Assembly: GCA_030653365.1 (NCBI GenBank)
Contig: JAURZL010000009.1
Span: forward strand, 62,001-126,000
Direction of reading: 5' to 3'
Source: Anaerolineaceae bacterium
GTDB taxonomy: Bacteria > Chloroflexota > Anaerolineae > Anaerolineales > Anaerolineaceae
DNA: 64,000 bases
Numbering within the stretch: position 1 is the first letter of the stretch; every line of letters starts with the position of its first letter. The position numbers and the translations under genes were made by a program. Below the pieces are notes generated by a model. That model saw nothing but the letters and a program-made list of their open reading frames with translations. It was not told the origin of the DNA and made no database searches. This document shows, piece after piece, positions 22,021 through 32,121 of this stretch.

Positions 22021-22835
22021 AAGAAAAACTGTTAACTGCTGTCATTTATTTACTGACAACCGTGTTGGGTGTATTCGCGTACATTTATCCTTTATTAGAA
22101 ACACCCAACCAGGCAATTCTAAGTTCTAACCGCCAGAATGAATTACCGATTATGATGGCGATGATTCTGGCATTGTGTTCGATTGTTTTGATTTATGAAA
22201 TTCAACAATACCGTCTCAATACCAAATTAATTGCATTATTGGGAATTTTGATCGCGATTAATTCGACCCTGCGTTTCATAGATTTGACTCTGCCGGTATT
22301 GGGTGGTTTCAGCCCGGTCTTCTTTTTGATTCTTGTCACGGGGTATGTGTTTGGCGGGCGAATGGGATTCTTGATGGGAAGTCTGACCATGCTCGTCTCT
22401 GCAATGGTCACTGGAGGTGTTGGTCCCTGGCTGCCCAATCAAATGATGACAGCTGGCTGGGTTGGTTTATCAGCTACGATTGCCAGACGTCTGGTTATGA
22501 TGTTTCATATGGAAAATAAAGCTGGTGAGCTGAATGTCTTGATTGTTTTTGGTTTTCTATGGGGATTTCTTTATGGTGCTATAACAAATTTATGGTTCTG
22601 GCCTTTTCTCTCCGGTCCCAGTAATCAGATTTTTACTCCAGGTTCAGGGTTTGTCACAACGATAAAGAATTATGGCATATTCTATCTGGCAACCTCAATG
22701 ATTTGGGATACCACGCGGGCAATTGGTAATATTTTATTGCTCATCTTTTTTGGAAAAGCCACCATAAAGGTATTGCGACGTTTCCAAAAGAGATTCCACT
22801 ATGTCCAGATCGAGGAGGATGGCATCACCCCATGA
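22017..22835 (+). CDS. ECF transporter S component (probable corrinoid specificity)
   Basis: Multi-TM protein with ECF-S-like segment GGFSPVFFLILVTGYVFGGRMGFLMGSLTMLVSAMVTGGVGPWLPNQMMTAGWVG; overlaps neighbours by 4 nt. Confidence 0.82.
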   Translation: MKEKLLTAVIYLLTTVLGVFAYIYPLLETPNQAILSSNRQNELPIMMAMILALCSIVLIYEIQQYRLNTKLIALLGILIAINSTLRFIDLTLPVLGGFSPVFFLILVTGYVFGGRMGFLMGSLTMLVSAMVTGGVGPWLPNQMMTAGWVGLSATIARRLVMMFHMENKAGELNVLIVFGFLWGFLYGAITNLWFWPFLSGPSNQIFTPGSGFVTTIKNYGIFYLATSMIWDTTRAIGNILLLIFFGKATIKVLRRFQKRFHYVQIEEDGITP

Positions 22836-23857
22836 ACATCCACACGTATGCATGGCTGGCCTGGTTGATCTCTGGGTTGGTGATCATTACCACCACGAGG
22901 AATCCACTGATTCTTCTTTTGGTTGATCTAATTCTGATCATATTTCAGATTTGGGTTACTCCCCCTTCGAAAAGAATATTAAAAACAACCTTTCAATTCA
23001 GTCTTTCTGTTTTGACGCTTTCAACCATTTTGAATATGTTCATTTCCCGGTTTGGTGAAACAGTGCTTATCAGCATACCAACCAGTATTCCACTGCTGGG
23101 AGGAAATTTCACATTGGAAGCCTTCATTTATGGTTTTACCAATGGTTTGATTTTGATTGGTATCTTCACTTTATTTACCATTCTGAACCAGGTGGTATCC
23201 GTGCATTCACTGGTTCGTTTGATACCGCAGGCATTCCACCCGGTGGCTGTCATCACAATGATAGCGATGACATTCATCCCTGCTTCACAAAAACAATTTC
23301 AAGCGATCAAAGAAGCGCAGGCTATTCGAGGACAACAACTTCAAAAGCTGCAAGATTGGTTACCACTGATTATTCCCTTATTAATTGGTGGACTGGAAAG
23401 AGCGATGCAGATCGCTGAAGCAATGACCGCCAGGGGATTTTCAGCACAGACAGAAAATAAGACCTCATTTTTGGAAAAAGCATTATTACCCCTTGGTTTG
23501 CTATTGATCATTCTCGGTTGGATACTGGAATTATCCGGACAATTTCCATTTTCTGGATGGTGGTTAATTTCAGCAGGATTACTGGCCATATTCAGCTTAT
23601 TCTTCATTACCGGCAAATATGTGAAGAAAACAACATATGCTGTGGAACCATGGAGGAGTGCATCGACCTGGATTATGGGTCTGGCATTATTGATCTCTAT
23701 TGTTTTTATCTTTCCATTACCTGGGGAAGCAACCTTAATGTATGAACCCTATCCTTTGGTAACATTCCCAGCCTTCTCCATTTTACATGGATTGTTTACC
23801 CTTTCATTGCTTACCCCGATCTTATTCATGGGAGATGTTAAGCATGATCCGGATTAA
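22832..23857 (+). CDS. ECF transporter T component
   Basis: Multi-TM; EcfT-like coupling segments (IKEAQAIRGQ..., AEAMTARGF). Confidence 0.88.
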   Translation: MNIHTYAWLAWLISGLVIITTTRNPLILLLVDLILIIFQIWVTPPSKRILKTTFQFSLSVLTLSTILNMFISRFGETVLISIPTSIPLLGGNFTLEAFIYGFTNGLILIGIFTLFTILNQVVSVHSLVRLIPQAFHPVAVITMIAMTFIPASQKQFQAIKEAQAIRGQQLQKLQDWLPLIIPLLIGGLERAMQIAEAMTARGFSAQTENKTSFLEKALLPLGLLLIILGWILELSGQFPFSGWWLISAGLLAIFSLFFITGKYVKKTTYAVEPWRSASTWIMGLALLISIVFIFPLPGEATLMYEPYPLVTFPAFSILHGLFTLSLLTPILFMGDVKHDPD

Positions 23858-25433
23858 TCAATTAACTTATCGCTACCCTGGCGCTGAACACGATGCACTG
23901 AATATTCAAGCGTTAGAAATCCCAGCAGGAAAATTTTGTCTGTTGATTGGTGAATCAGGATCGGGTAAATCTACCCTCCTGCGTTTATTCAACGGACTTG
24001 TACCTCACTTTACCGGAGGAACATTAAGCGGAAAAATTGAAGTCGCAGGACATGATCCGATAAAATCAGGACCTCAGATCATGAGCCGGGAAGTTGGGTT
24101 CGTGTTCCAGGAAGTGGAGAATCAATTCGTTCTCGATCTTGTTGAAGATGAGATTGCTTTCTCACTGGAACAGGCAGCCATTCCCCGCTCAGAAATGCAT
24201 AGCCGCGTCCAGGAAGTTCTCAAGAGATTGAATTTGTCACATCTCAAGCACCGCAGAGTAGACAAGCTTTCTGGTGGAGAAGCACAGATGGTTGCCATTG
24301 CAGCTGCCCTGGTGCTTGAACCCAAAATCCTGATTCTTGACGAACCAACCTCGCAACTTGATCCACAAACTTCCGAAGAAGTATTAAACCTGCTTAAGAA
24401 ATTGCAAATAGAGTTGGGATTGACCATTGTCATGTCCGAACAACGCCTTGACCGGGTGTTATCCTATGCTGATATGGTAGCGCTTCTATCGGTAGATGGT
24501 CATCTGTTCGATTTTGGTGAACCGAAAGAAGTAATCCGCAACAGTCCTCTTAAACCACCTGTCGTCTTACTGTCCGAAAGAAAAGGATGGACTCCAATCC
24601 CGCTTGATGTTGACCAGGCAAGGAAATTTATCCACCATGCGCCAATCACGAAAATCAGCCAGGAAGAGAAAACGCAAAGAATGCCTGCGGTGATAGAAGT
24701 GAAACAGGTACACTATCAGTTGAATTCCCGCGAGATCTTAAAGGAAGTTTCCTTTGACCTGCATCAGCAGGAACGTCTGGTACTGATGGGTCCCAATGGT
24801 GCAGGAAAATCAACATTATTACGCACGCTTGTGGGATTGATTCAACCGGATCAGGGCGAGATTTTTTTAAACGGAAAGAATATTGCCTCTCAAAATACTG
24901 CACAATTGAGCCGCAGCATCGGATACCTGCCTCAGGATCCCAATGCTCTCCTTTTTTCGGAGACTGTCGAGCAGGAAATGCAGACGACTCTCGACAATCA
25001 CCAAATGAAAGTTAATCCTGAGTTGATTCATGAACTCTTATCAAATTTAAATCTGCGATCTAAAATTCTTGCGTATCCCCGTGACCTGAGCGCAGGAGAA
25101 AAGCAACGGGTGGCGTTGGGTGCTGTGGTTGTGTCCCAACCAGACATCATCATCCTGGATGAACCCACACGCGGATTGGACCAGATCACAAAAAACTCCC
25201 TATTAAAATTATTATTTGAATGGAATCGCCAGGGTAAAACATTTTTATTGGTGACCCATGATGTGGAATTTGCAGCAGAATTTGCAACGCGAATCATCAT
25301 TTTGGAAGAAGGTCGAATTATTGATCAGGGCCAACCAGCAAGAATTATGCGACAAAATCCAAGATACAGCCCGCAGATCGCCCGTCTTTATCCCAATTCA
25401 GATTGGCTGACGGTGGATGATGTTTTGCAGTAA
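23844..25433 (+). CDS. ECF transporter ATPase with two fused ABC domains
   Basis: Two Walker A motifs (GESGSGKST, GPNGAGKST), two ABC signatures (LSGGEAQ, LSAGEKQ), two Walker B (ILILDEPT, IIILDEPT). ATG at 23844 overlaps EcfT by 14 nt. Confidence 0.93.
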   Translation: MIRINQLTYRYPGAEHDALNIQALEIPAGKFCLLIGESGSGKSTLLRLFNGLVPHFTGGTLSGKIEVAGHDPIKSGPQIMSREVGFVFQEVENQFVLDLVEDEIAFSLEQAAIPRSEMHSRVQEVLKRLNLSHLKHRRVDKLSGGEAQMVAIAAALVLEPKILILDEPTSQLDPQTSEEVLNLLKKLQIELGLTIVMSEQRLDRVLSYADMVALLSVDGHLFDFGEPKEVIRNSPLKPPVVLLSERKGWTPIPLDVDQARKFIHHAPITKISQEEKTQRMPAVIEVKQVHYQLNSREILKEVSFDLHQQERLVLMGPNGAGKSTLLRTLVGLIQPDQGEIFLNGKNIASQNTAQLSRSIGYLPQDPNALLFSETVEQEMQTTLDNHQMKVNPELIHELLSNLNLRSKILAYPRDLSAGEKQRVALGAVVVSQPDIIILDEPTRGLDQITKNSLLKLLFEWNRQGKTFLLVTHDVEFAAEFATRIIILEEGRIIDQGQPARIMRQNPRYSPQIARLYPNSDWLTVDDVLQ

Positions 25434-25493
25434 GTCTGCAATTCGTCTCCTTGTTTGAGAGTACAATTAAGGTAAACCGGAAAGGATGCTGTC

Positions 25494-26396
25494 ATGTTAT
25501 ATCGTCGACTGGGTAAAACAGAATTAAATGTATCCGTTGTAGGTGTTGGAACCTGGCAATTGGGTGGTGAATGGGGAAAAATTTACGAACAATCCGAAGT
25601 AAATAATATGGTTGCCCGAGCCAAAGAATTGGGCATTAATTTAATCGATACCGCTGAATGCTATGGTGATCACACCTCGGAAGAATTGGTAGGCAATGCC
25701 ATTCAGGGACAGCGTGAAGACTGGATTATTGCCACCAAATTTGGGCATAAATTCCATTCGAATTTTGAAAGAACCAATCATTTTGATCCTGCGGGTGTCC
25801 TGTTACAGCTGGAAGAATCCCTGAGAGCTTTGAAATGTAATTATATTGATCTTTATCAATTCCATTCCGGATCGGATCAGGAATTTGATAACCCGGAACT
25901 CTGGGAAATGCTGACCCGGCAGGTGGAAGCAGGAAAAATCCGTTCCTTCGGTCTATCCATTACGAATGCCAACCCTCCCTTACAAATCCAGAAAATGAGT
26001 GCTTATGGCATTTCAACATTGCAAGTTATATACAATCGTCTCAGCCGTGAACCGGAACAGGATATTTTCCCAACCTGCCAAAAAGAGGATATCGGAGTGT
26101 TGGCCAGAGTCCCTTTGGCCTCCGGATTCTTGAGTGGAAAATATAATCCAGATACAATATTTACCGATCCAAATGAAGTTCGTTCCCTGCGTGATCCGGA
26201 ATCTACCCGTCAACAATTACTGGAAGTGGAAAAAATAAAAGCCAGTGAAGTACCTGATGGTGTTCCCATGGCACAGTGGGCACTTGCCTGGTGTCTGCGT
26301 CATCCGGCTGTCACCAGCGTGATTCCTGGCTGTAAGACCGTCGAACAGGTAGAATCAAACGCCAGAGCGGTGGATTTGTTAGCTGGTGGCTCGTAG
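25494..26396 (+). CDS. aldo/keto reductase
   Basis: MLYRRLGKTELNVSVVGVGTWQLGG, IDTAECYGDHTSEELVG, WALAWCLRHPAVTSVIPG. Confidence 0.93.
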   Translation: MLYRRLGKTELNVSVVGVGTWQLGGEWGKIYEQSEVNNMVARAKELGINLIDTAECYGDHTSEELVGNAIQGQREDWIIATKFGHKFHSNFERTNHFDPAGVLLQLEESLRALKCNYIDLYQFHSGSDQEFDNPELWEMLTRQVEAGKIRSFGLSITNANPPLQIQKMSAYGISTLQVIYNRLSREPEQDIFPTCQKEDIGVLARVPLASGFLSGKYNPDTIFTDPNEVRSLRDPESTRQQLLEVEKIKASEVPDGVPMAQWALAWCLRHPAVTSVIPGCKTVEQVESNARAVDLLAGGS

Positions 26397-26404
26397 CTAG
26401 TAGG

Positions 26405-26470
26405 AAAAGTTGACAGTTTACAGTTGACAGTTGTTTAAATTTTCCTTTCAACTGTCGGCTGTCAACTTTT
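26405..26470. terminator. bidirectional hairpin between convergent genes
   Basis: AAAAGTTGACAG ... CTGTCAACTTTT with nested ACAGTTG/CAACTGT repeats. Confidence 0.6.
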
Positions 26471-26476
26471 AGCTAC

Positions 26477-27448
26477 CTAACACTTCTGTATAAAATCAGC
26501 GATCTGATTAATTGCTCTTGCAGCTTCGGGATTCGTTTTTCCAATGGCCGGGTACACATGCCACATAAATGGCTCGATAACCATATCCACATCCACCCCA
26601 TCCTCAGTCATTCTGGTAGCCAGACGTGTGGAATCATCCATCAGAATCTCTCGTCCCCCCACCAGAATCAATGTATCCGGTAAGCCATGAAAGTCTGCAA
26701 ACAAAGGCGAGATCCATGGATGTGTTAATGGTTCCTTACCGGCATAATCGAGAGCGTTTTCCCTAAGATTATTCCAGGTTAACATCGCATCCAGCTCTGC
26801 CAGACGGGTGATCGATTCTCCACTTCCAGTGAGATCTGTCCAGGGAGACATCAATATTACGCCTGCAGGAAGAGGTTTGTCCAGATCACGCAGCGCTAAT
26901 AAAGTCGCCAGAGTCAAACCACCACCAGCAGAATCGCCAGCAAACAATATCTGTTCTGGTGCCCAACCCTGATACAGGAGCCAGTCATAGGCAACCAGAG
27001 CGTCTTCCAGTCCGGCCGGGAATGGATGTTCAGGTGCCAGACGGTAATCGACCATCAAAAATTGTGCCTTGCTTTCCTGCGCCAATAGGGATAAAAAACT
27101 GCGATGGAACACCGGAATTTTTGTAACATACGCTCCCCCATGTAAATAAAACACAACCTGGGTAGGAATTTCCTGTGATGGAAGTACCCATTCACAGGGT
27201 ATTCCGTTGGCATCTACTGGATTGGGATCCAATTTCAAGATATCAGGTACGAGGTCCTGAAGAAGTTCAAGATAGTTGCGTTGTTTTTCCAATTCTTCTG
27301 GCATGGTCGGTTTATGGAATAAGCGTACCAACCCATACAACAAACGACTGCGCAAACTGGGTCGAATAATACCACTTAATTCCAGTCCGAAGATTGCCCC
27401 TGCGGCGAAAAACAGGACTCTACGTAAATTATTAATAACTTTTTTCAT
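26477..27448 (-). CDS. alpha/beta hydrolase, HSL-type esterase/lipase
   Basis: HGGAYV oxyanion motif, GDSAGGGL nucleophile motif, C-terminal D...H. Confidence 0.92.
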   Translation of the reverse strand: MKKVINNLRRVLFFAAGAIFGLELSGIIRPSLRSRLLYGLVRLFHKPTMPEELEKQRNYLELLQDLVPDILKLDPNPVDANGIPCEWVLPSQEIPTQVVFYLHGGAYVTKIPVFHRSFLSLLAQESKAQFLMVDYRLAPEHPFPAGLEDALVAYDWLLYQGWAPEQILFAGDSAGGGLTLATLLALRDLDKPLPAGVILMSPWTDLTGSGESITRLAELDAMLTWNNLRENALDYAGKEPLTHPWISPLFADFHGLPDTLILVGGREILMDDSTRLATRMTEDGVDVDMVIEPFMWHVYPAIGKTNPEAARAINQIADFIQKC

Positions 27449-27594
27449 AATATATTCAATTATTATACGGCAGGATTCATCGTTTATCCATTATTTGCGA
27501 AATAATTCACTAACTAATGAAATATATTGGCTACACGAAATTTATGGATAAGTAATTGAAAAATCCAGCCTTTATTGAATTCAAGAAATGCTTT

Positions 27595-28464
27595 TTACCC
27601 AGGATCCCAATACAATAAAGCTGTTCGCATGGCGGTTGGCCAGATATATTCACCATTCTGGCGTGTAAGATTGTTTTCTAATAAATCCCAAAGTTTTTTA
27701 TCCCATTCACCTGATTCAAATAAACCCAATCTGCTTTTCATTTCTTCCAATGCCTCTTCAATTGTTCGGTGTGCCCATGGTTTCCAGAGATGGTCTTCTT
27801 CCATGATTACATTCGGAAAAATGCCCATCTGCCAGAGAATATTGATTGCAATCTGATAGTTGGGACTATCGTAAGGATTTCCCCAGACCATGTTAAAAGC
27901 CTGAGACATTAAACCATCCACGTGTGGAGCACGAATGAGCAGAATAATTCTTTTTCGGGTGACAGCCTGCATCGCCGATATAAAACATTCAAAATCCTCT
28001 GCCCCGTACATAGCGTGGGAACAGAAACAGATATCGTGGGCTTCAAGCTTAACTTCAGGCCAACATCCCTCCAGAATATTCACCTGGTCAAGGTTTTCAG
28101 CCTGGATTCTTACCTTCAATTGTTCCAGCATGCTTTTGGATGAATCAATGGCTGTTACACTTTTTGCATGTGAGGAAAATAGGCTGACCCACGCCCCACT
28201 ACCAGCGCCTATGTCTACGATCGTTGAATCAGGAAATTCATTTAATGTGTGGATCATGAAATCCCTGCTGGAATCGTTCTGTCGCCAGCGGTCATTTACC
28301 CGTTGATCGAATTGCTTTGCTTTTCCATGCCATTGATCCGATACACCTGTATCTGGTTGGGTTTTATGCTTTCTGCGTTCTGAACCCATTTTGACCAGCT
28401 CACGCCATATTTCACTGTAGTTAACCATTTCGATCTGCTTCACAATTCTCTCCCAACATATCAA
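27595..28464 (-). CDS. SAM-dependent methyltransferase
   Basis: VDIGAGSGAWVSLFSSHAKSVTAIDSSKSMLEQL motif I/II. Confidence 0.85.
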   Translation of the reverse strand: MICWERIVKQIEMVNYSEIWRELVKMGSERRKHKTQPDTGVSDQWHGKAKQFDQRVNDRWRQNDSSRDFMIHTLNEFPDSTIVDIGAGSGAWVSLFSSHAKSVTAIDSSKSMLEQLKVRIQAENLDQVNILEGCWPEVKLEAHDICFCSHAMYGAEDFECFISAMQAVTRKRIILLIRAPHVDGLMSQAFNMVWGNPYDSPNYQIAINILWQMGIFPNVIMEEDHLWKPWAHRTIEEALEEMKSRLGLFESGEWDKKLWDLLENNLTRQNGEYIWPTAMRTALLYWDPG

Positions 28465-28596
28465 TACAAATAATTATAAAGGAGATGAGGCGTTATATCT
28501 TTGAATTATTCCTCCTTTTTTCATAAAACCTAACAAATTGGTATTAATATCCCCTACAATCATAAATATCGGATATGATCAGATAAGAGGTGCGGA

Positions 28597-29520
28597 ATGA
28601 AATTCTTTCAACGATTTTTTGGTGTAAGTTTGGTAATTTTGTCTGTAATTGGATTATTATTTTCAATTTTTGCGCTGGTTCAAACATGGCGGTTTCGCCT
28701 TCCTGTGGCAAACCAGGTTTACGATAGTTTGATATTTGCTGAAAAAGTAGTGAATACTTCCAGCTCCGGTCTGGCTGTGATCGATTCGAGCCTTACGAAT
28801 GTAAGAACAAGCTTGAATTCGCTGCAGGATTCGACTATGTTGATGGCTCAATCGATGGAAGATACCAGTAATCTGATCGGATCCTTTTCAAGCCTCTTTA
28901 AAGGAGATATTAAAGATACCTTGGAAAGCACAAAAATATCGGTCGTGGCAGCCCAAAGTTCTGCGCTGGTGATTGACAATCTTTTATTTGGTCTCTCCAG
29001 AATACCCTTTTTGGGTATTGATTATGATCCTCCCAAGCCTTTAAATTTAGCTTTGAAGGAAATCGGTGAGACACTCACGGATATGCCAGAGTCAATGGAT
29101 GAGATCTCCGGGAATCTCACGGATAGCACCTCCAATCTTCGCTCCCTCAAAGATGGAATCGATGAAATCGCTACAGGTCTGGAAAGTTTCCAAACTGATT
29201 TGACCACTGCCCAAAATGTAATTGGGGACTATCAACAAAACCTGACCGAAATTAAGAGTTCTTTGGACAATGCACAGGAAAAAATCTTTATCTGGAGTGT
29301 CTGGATTGCGATCATCCTGAGTATTATTACAGTTTCTATTGGCGTAGTTCAGGTTGGAGCAATTTTCCAGGGATTTGATATGATCAATTACCAGAAAAAC
29401 CTGGAAAAATTGATCGAAAGAAAATTTTATGAGCTTGGTTCAACAAAAGAACTACCAGATCTCAACAGGAATACAAATCATCAACTTGAAGAAACTGACC
29501 AGACTGAGGAAAAGATTTAA
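28597..29520 (+). CDS. membrane protein with long coiled-coil ectodomain
   Basis: TM at each end, intervening Ser/Thr/Leu-rich helical segment; no recognised family. Confidence 0.6.
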   Translation: MKFFQRFFGVSLVILSVIGLLFSIFALVQTWRFRLPVANQVYDSLIFAEKVVNTSSSGLAVIDSSLTNVRTSLNSLQDSTMLMAQSMEDTSNLIGSFSSLFKGDIKDTLESTKISVVAAQSSALVIDNLLFGLSRIPFLGIDYDPPKPLNLALKEIGETLTDMPESMDEISGNLTDSTSNLRSLKDGIDEIATGLESFQTDLTTAQNVIGDYQQNLTEIKSSLDNAQEKIFIWSVWIAIILSIITVSIGVVQVGAIFQGFDMINYQKNLEKLIERKFYELGSTKELPDLNRNTNHQLEETDQTEEKI

Positions 29521-29528
29521 GCACGATT

Positions 29529-30608
29529 TTATTCGCGGGTGAATTCAAAAATGGGTTTATTGGGTGAACAGGTATCCGAGCCTTGATCCATCACCTCCCC
29601 ATTCACATTAATGAATTGCCAGCTGTAACCTTTTGGTCCCAGTTTAAACTGGATCACACCAAACTGATCTGTGATTCGGACCTCGCTGAAGGGCTGAATT
29701 TGATCAATTCCATAATGACTGGCTCCTCCGGTTCCAACAATAAAAGTCCGGATTCCGAGCATCGGTTCGATTTCCCCTTTTGGATTAATTTTTGCCATAC
29801 GTTCATAATGGTGGTCATGACCATTAACAACAATATCGACTCCATGTGCATACAACACATCCCAGAATGAATACAACCAATCTGAATTTCCTGCGATTCC
29901 GGAGTTGTAGCGTGGGTGATGCCAGATCGCCAAGGAACAGTCGGAATTATTAACTGACAAATCAGCATTTAACCAGGCGACTTGTTCTGAAGTCGGTCCA
30001 CAGCCCACATAACCACAATTGGAATTCAACATCACAATGTGCCAATCCCCATGCTCAAAAGAATACCAACCTTTTCCCGCTTCACCGGCTAAACCTTCGA
30101 AATATCTCCAGTAATTTTCGATTGGATTGCTATAATAATCATGATTTCCGGGGACTACACGCAAATTTGGCATTAATTGTCCCCAGGAAGGACCAAAACA
30201 GTTGATGTATTCGTACATTAATCCATTTTCATTGGAGTTATCACCGGCTGTAAAATATAGGCCGCTGCCAATTCTCTCCAGTAATAAGGCTGCTGTCTGC
30301 TCGTCACCCATCTGACCACAAATGGAGATGTCTCCTGCTCCGGAGAAATAGACTGGTGTGCTGGTTATTGTGGCGGTTTGCGTTGCTATGGGTGAACTGG
30401 TTGGTGTCCTGGTCACATTCGGTAAAGAAGGTGCAGGGGTTTTTGTAAAATAATTCACTGTTCTGGTTAATGTTGGTGTATTCCTGTTGTTAAAGGAATT
30501 TTCTGATTCCTCGCCTGGTGAAATCGCTTGGTTGGTACAACCGACAAAAACAAGCAGACTGAATAGTATGATTTTGATAATAATTATTTTTCTCATCCAT
30601 TCAATCAT
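29529..30608 (-). CDS. calcineurin-like metallophosphoesterase, predicted lipoprotein
   Basis: Lipobox-like LLVFVGC; GDISICGQ, TAGDNSNENG, PGNHDYY, NGHDHHYER metallophosphoesterase motifs. Confidence 0.88.
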   Translation of the reverse strand: MIEWMRKIIIIKIILFSLLVFVGCTNQAISPGEESENSFNNRNTPTLTRTVNYFTKTPAPSLPNVTRTPTSSPIATQTATITSTPVYFSGAGDISICGQMGDEQTAALLLERIGSGLYFTAGDNSNENGLMYEYINCFGPSWGQLMPNLRVVPGNHDYYSNPIENYWRYFEGLAGEAGKGWYSFEHGDWHIVMLNSNCGYVGCGPTSEQVAWLNADLSVNNSDCSLAIWHHPRYNSGIAGNSDWLYSFWDVLYAHGVDIVVNGHDHHYERMAKINPKGEIEPMLGIRTFIVGTGGASHYGIDQIQPFSEVRITDQFGVIQFKLGPKGYSWQFINVNGEVMDQGSDTCSPNKPIFEFTRE

Positions 30609-30704
30609 AACCGAAAGCGGGATATATTTAGGTTTTTTTTAGTTGAATTTACTGATTAAACAGCCTACAATCAATATATAACTATTTATTTGAGGGAGGC
30701 TCAA

Positions 30705-31247
30705 ATGGCAGACGATAAAAAGAAAAGTATTTTTGATAAGGCAGTCGATGCCCTGACGAATCGTGACGAGAAAGCTGAAGAAGCAGAAAAAGCTGCAAAA
30801 CTTCAAGCAGAAAAAATAAAAGCAGAAGCAGACAGGGCGACAGCCGCAGCTGCTAAAGCCAGAGGTGAAGCTGCCGCAAAGGTCAAAGCAGACGCTGCAA
30901 AATTGGCAGCAGATAAAGCAAAAGTGGAGGCAGCTCAGAAGGAACGTCAAGAAAAACTAGCGATGGCACAGAAAGAGCAAGCTGATAGATTAGCTGCCAA
31001 AAAAGTTGAATTGGAACAAAAACGAGTGGCAGAAGAGGCAGCTAAAGCAGCAGTTGTAAAACATGTCTGGACCAATGAAGACACCTATGCAAGCCTGGCA
31101 TTCAAGCATTATGGATCGATCAAAGAACCGTATTGGCGCCTGATCTATAATCACAACAAACACATCATCGGCGACCATCCGAATCATATCAAGACCGGGA
31201 CAGAGATTGAAATTCCTCCATTGCCAGAAGAATTAAAAAAGAAGTAA
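30705..31247 (+). CDS. cytoplasmic LysM-domain protein with charged helical N-terminus
   Basis: C-terminal LysM-like VWTNEDTYASLAFKHYGSIKEPYWRLIYNHNK...IKTGTEIEIP; N-terminal ~100 aa Ala/Lys/Glu-rich; no signal peptide; ATG preceded by GAGGGAGG. Confidence 0.7.
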   Translation: MADDKKKSIFDKAVDALTNRDEKAEEAEKAAKLQAEKIKAEADRATAAAAKARGEAAAKVKADAAKLAADKAKVEAAQKERQEKLAMAQKEQADRLAAKKVELEQKRVAEEAAKAAVVKHVWTNEDTYASLAFKHYGSIKEPYWRLIYNHNKHIIGDHPNHIKTGTEIEIPPLPEELKKK

Positions 31248-31262
31248 TTGAAAGAATTGCTA

Positions 31263-31994
31263 ATGACAGAACAAAATATAGATCTCGTAAAAGTATTTTC
31301 CCAGGTTTCAAGAAACCTCAGCAAAAATCAACAAACTTTGAATGAGGCAGATTCCATTAACCACGATCATGGTGATCACATGGTGGAAACTTTTCAGACG
31401 ATCACAAGAGCGATGAAGGCAAAAAAAGGTGCCGAGCCGAGTGTTATGTTGAATAATGCTGCGAAGTCTCTGAGTCAAAATGCCAATAATGGATCAGCGG
31501 CCTTATATTCGCAAGGATTACAGAAAGCAGCCCAACAATTTCAAGGTCAGAATGTTGATACTAAATCAGCAATGTCTTTGTTACAGACACTGCTGAGTGG
31601 TGGTCAGTCTGCTCCTGCTCCGTCTTCGCAGCAATCATCTGGTATGGGTGATTTGTTAGGTTCTTTGCTGGGAGGAGGACAAACAACCTCACAACAGGCA
31701 CCCCAACAATCCTCCGGTATGGGTGATTTGCTCGGCTCTTTGCTGGGTGGTGGTCAAAGTTCACAACAGCAAACCGGCAGTGGTGGTGGATTCAGTGACG
31801 GGATTGATATAGGTGATCTTGTAACTGCTGGCATGGCATTTTTTCAATCCAAGAAACAGGGTAAAACAAACATGAATTCCCTGATTGATGCATTTGTAGC
31901 TGCCAGCGGGATGGGATCCAGTCCCCACCGCCAACAATCGACCCAGTTGGTTACGAGTACCTTCATGAATGCCTTAGGGAAGATGAATAAATAG
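31263..31994 (+). CDS. DhaL/DAK2-like protein with Gln/Gly-rich repeat insert
   Basis: LNEADSINHDHGDHMVETF and SQNANNGSAALYSQGLQ resemble DhaL Asp-cluster and GxxGNSG motifs; internal duplication SSGMGDLLGSLLGGGQ. Confidence 0.5.
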   Translation: MTEQNIDLVKVFSQVSRNLSKNQQTLNEADSINHDHGDHMVETFQTITRAMKAKKGAEPSVMLNNAAKSLSQNANNGSAALYSQGLQKAAQQFQGQNVDTKSAMSLLQTLLSGGQSAPAPSSQQSSGMGDLLGSLLGGGQTTSQQAPQQSSGMGDLLGSLLGGGQSSQQQTGSGGGFSDGIDIGDLVTAGMAFFQSKKQGKTNMNSLIDAFVAASGMGSSPHRQQSTQLVTSTFMNALGKMNK

Positions 31995-32121
31995 GATTTA
32001 GATGTTAGGGGTTAGGTTTTAGGTTTTAGTGTTGAGTCCTGAAATAGCTTTACAGTTTTTAATAGGTTTTAGGAATTTTGAACCGAAAATATCGCTGAAA
32101 AACCTAAAATAATAAAAAAAA

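Noticed and set aside
30639-30950. Cys/Phe-rich 103-aa minus-strand ORF
   Set aside because: Reverse of the Ala/Lys/Glu-rich helix of the LysM gene; the Cys richness comes from GCA/GCT codons read backwards.
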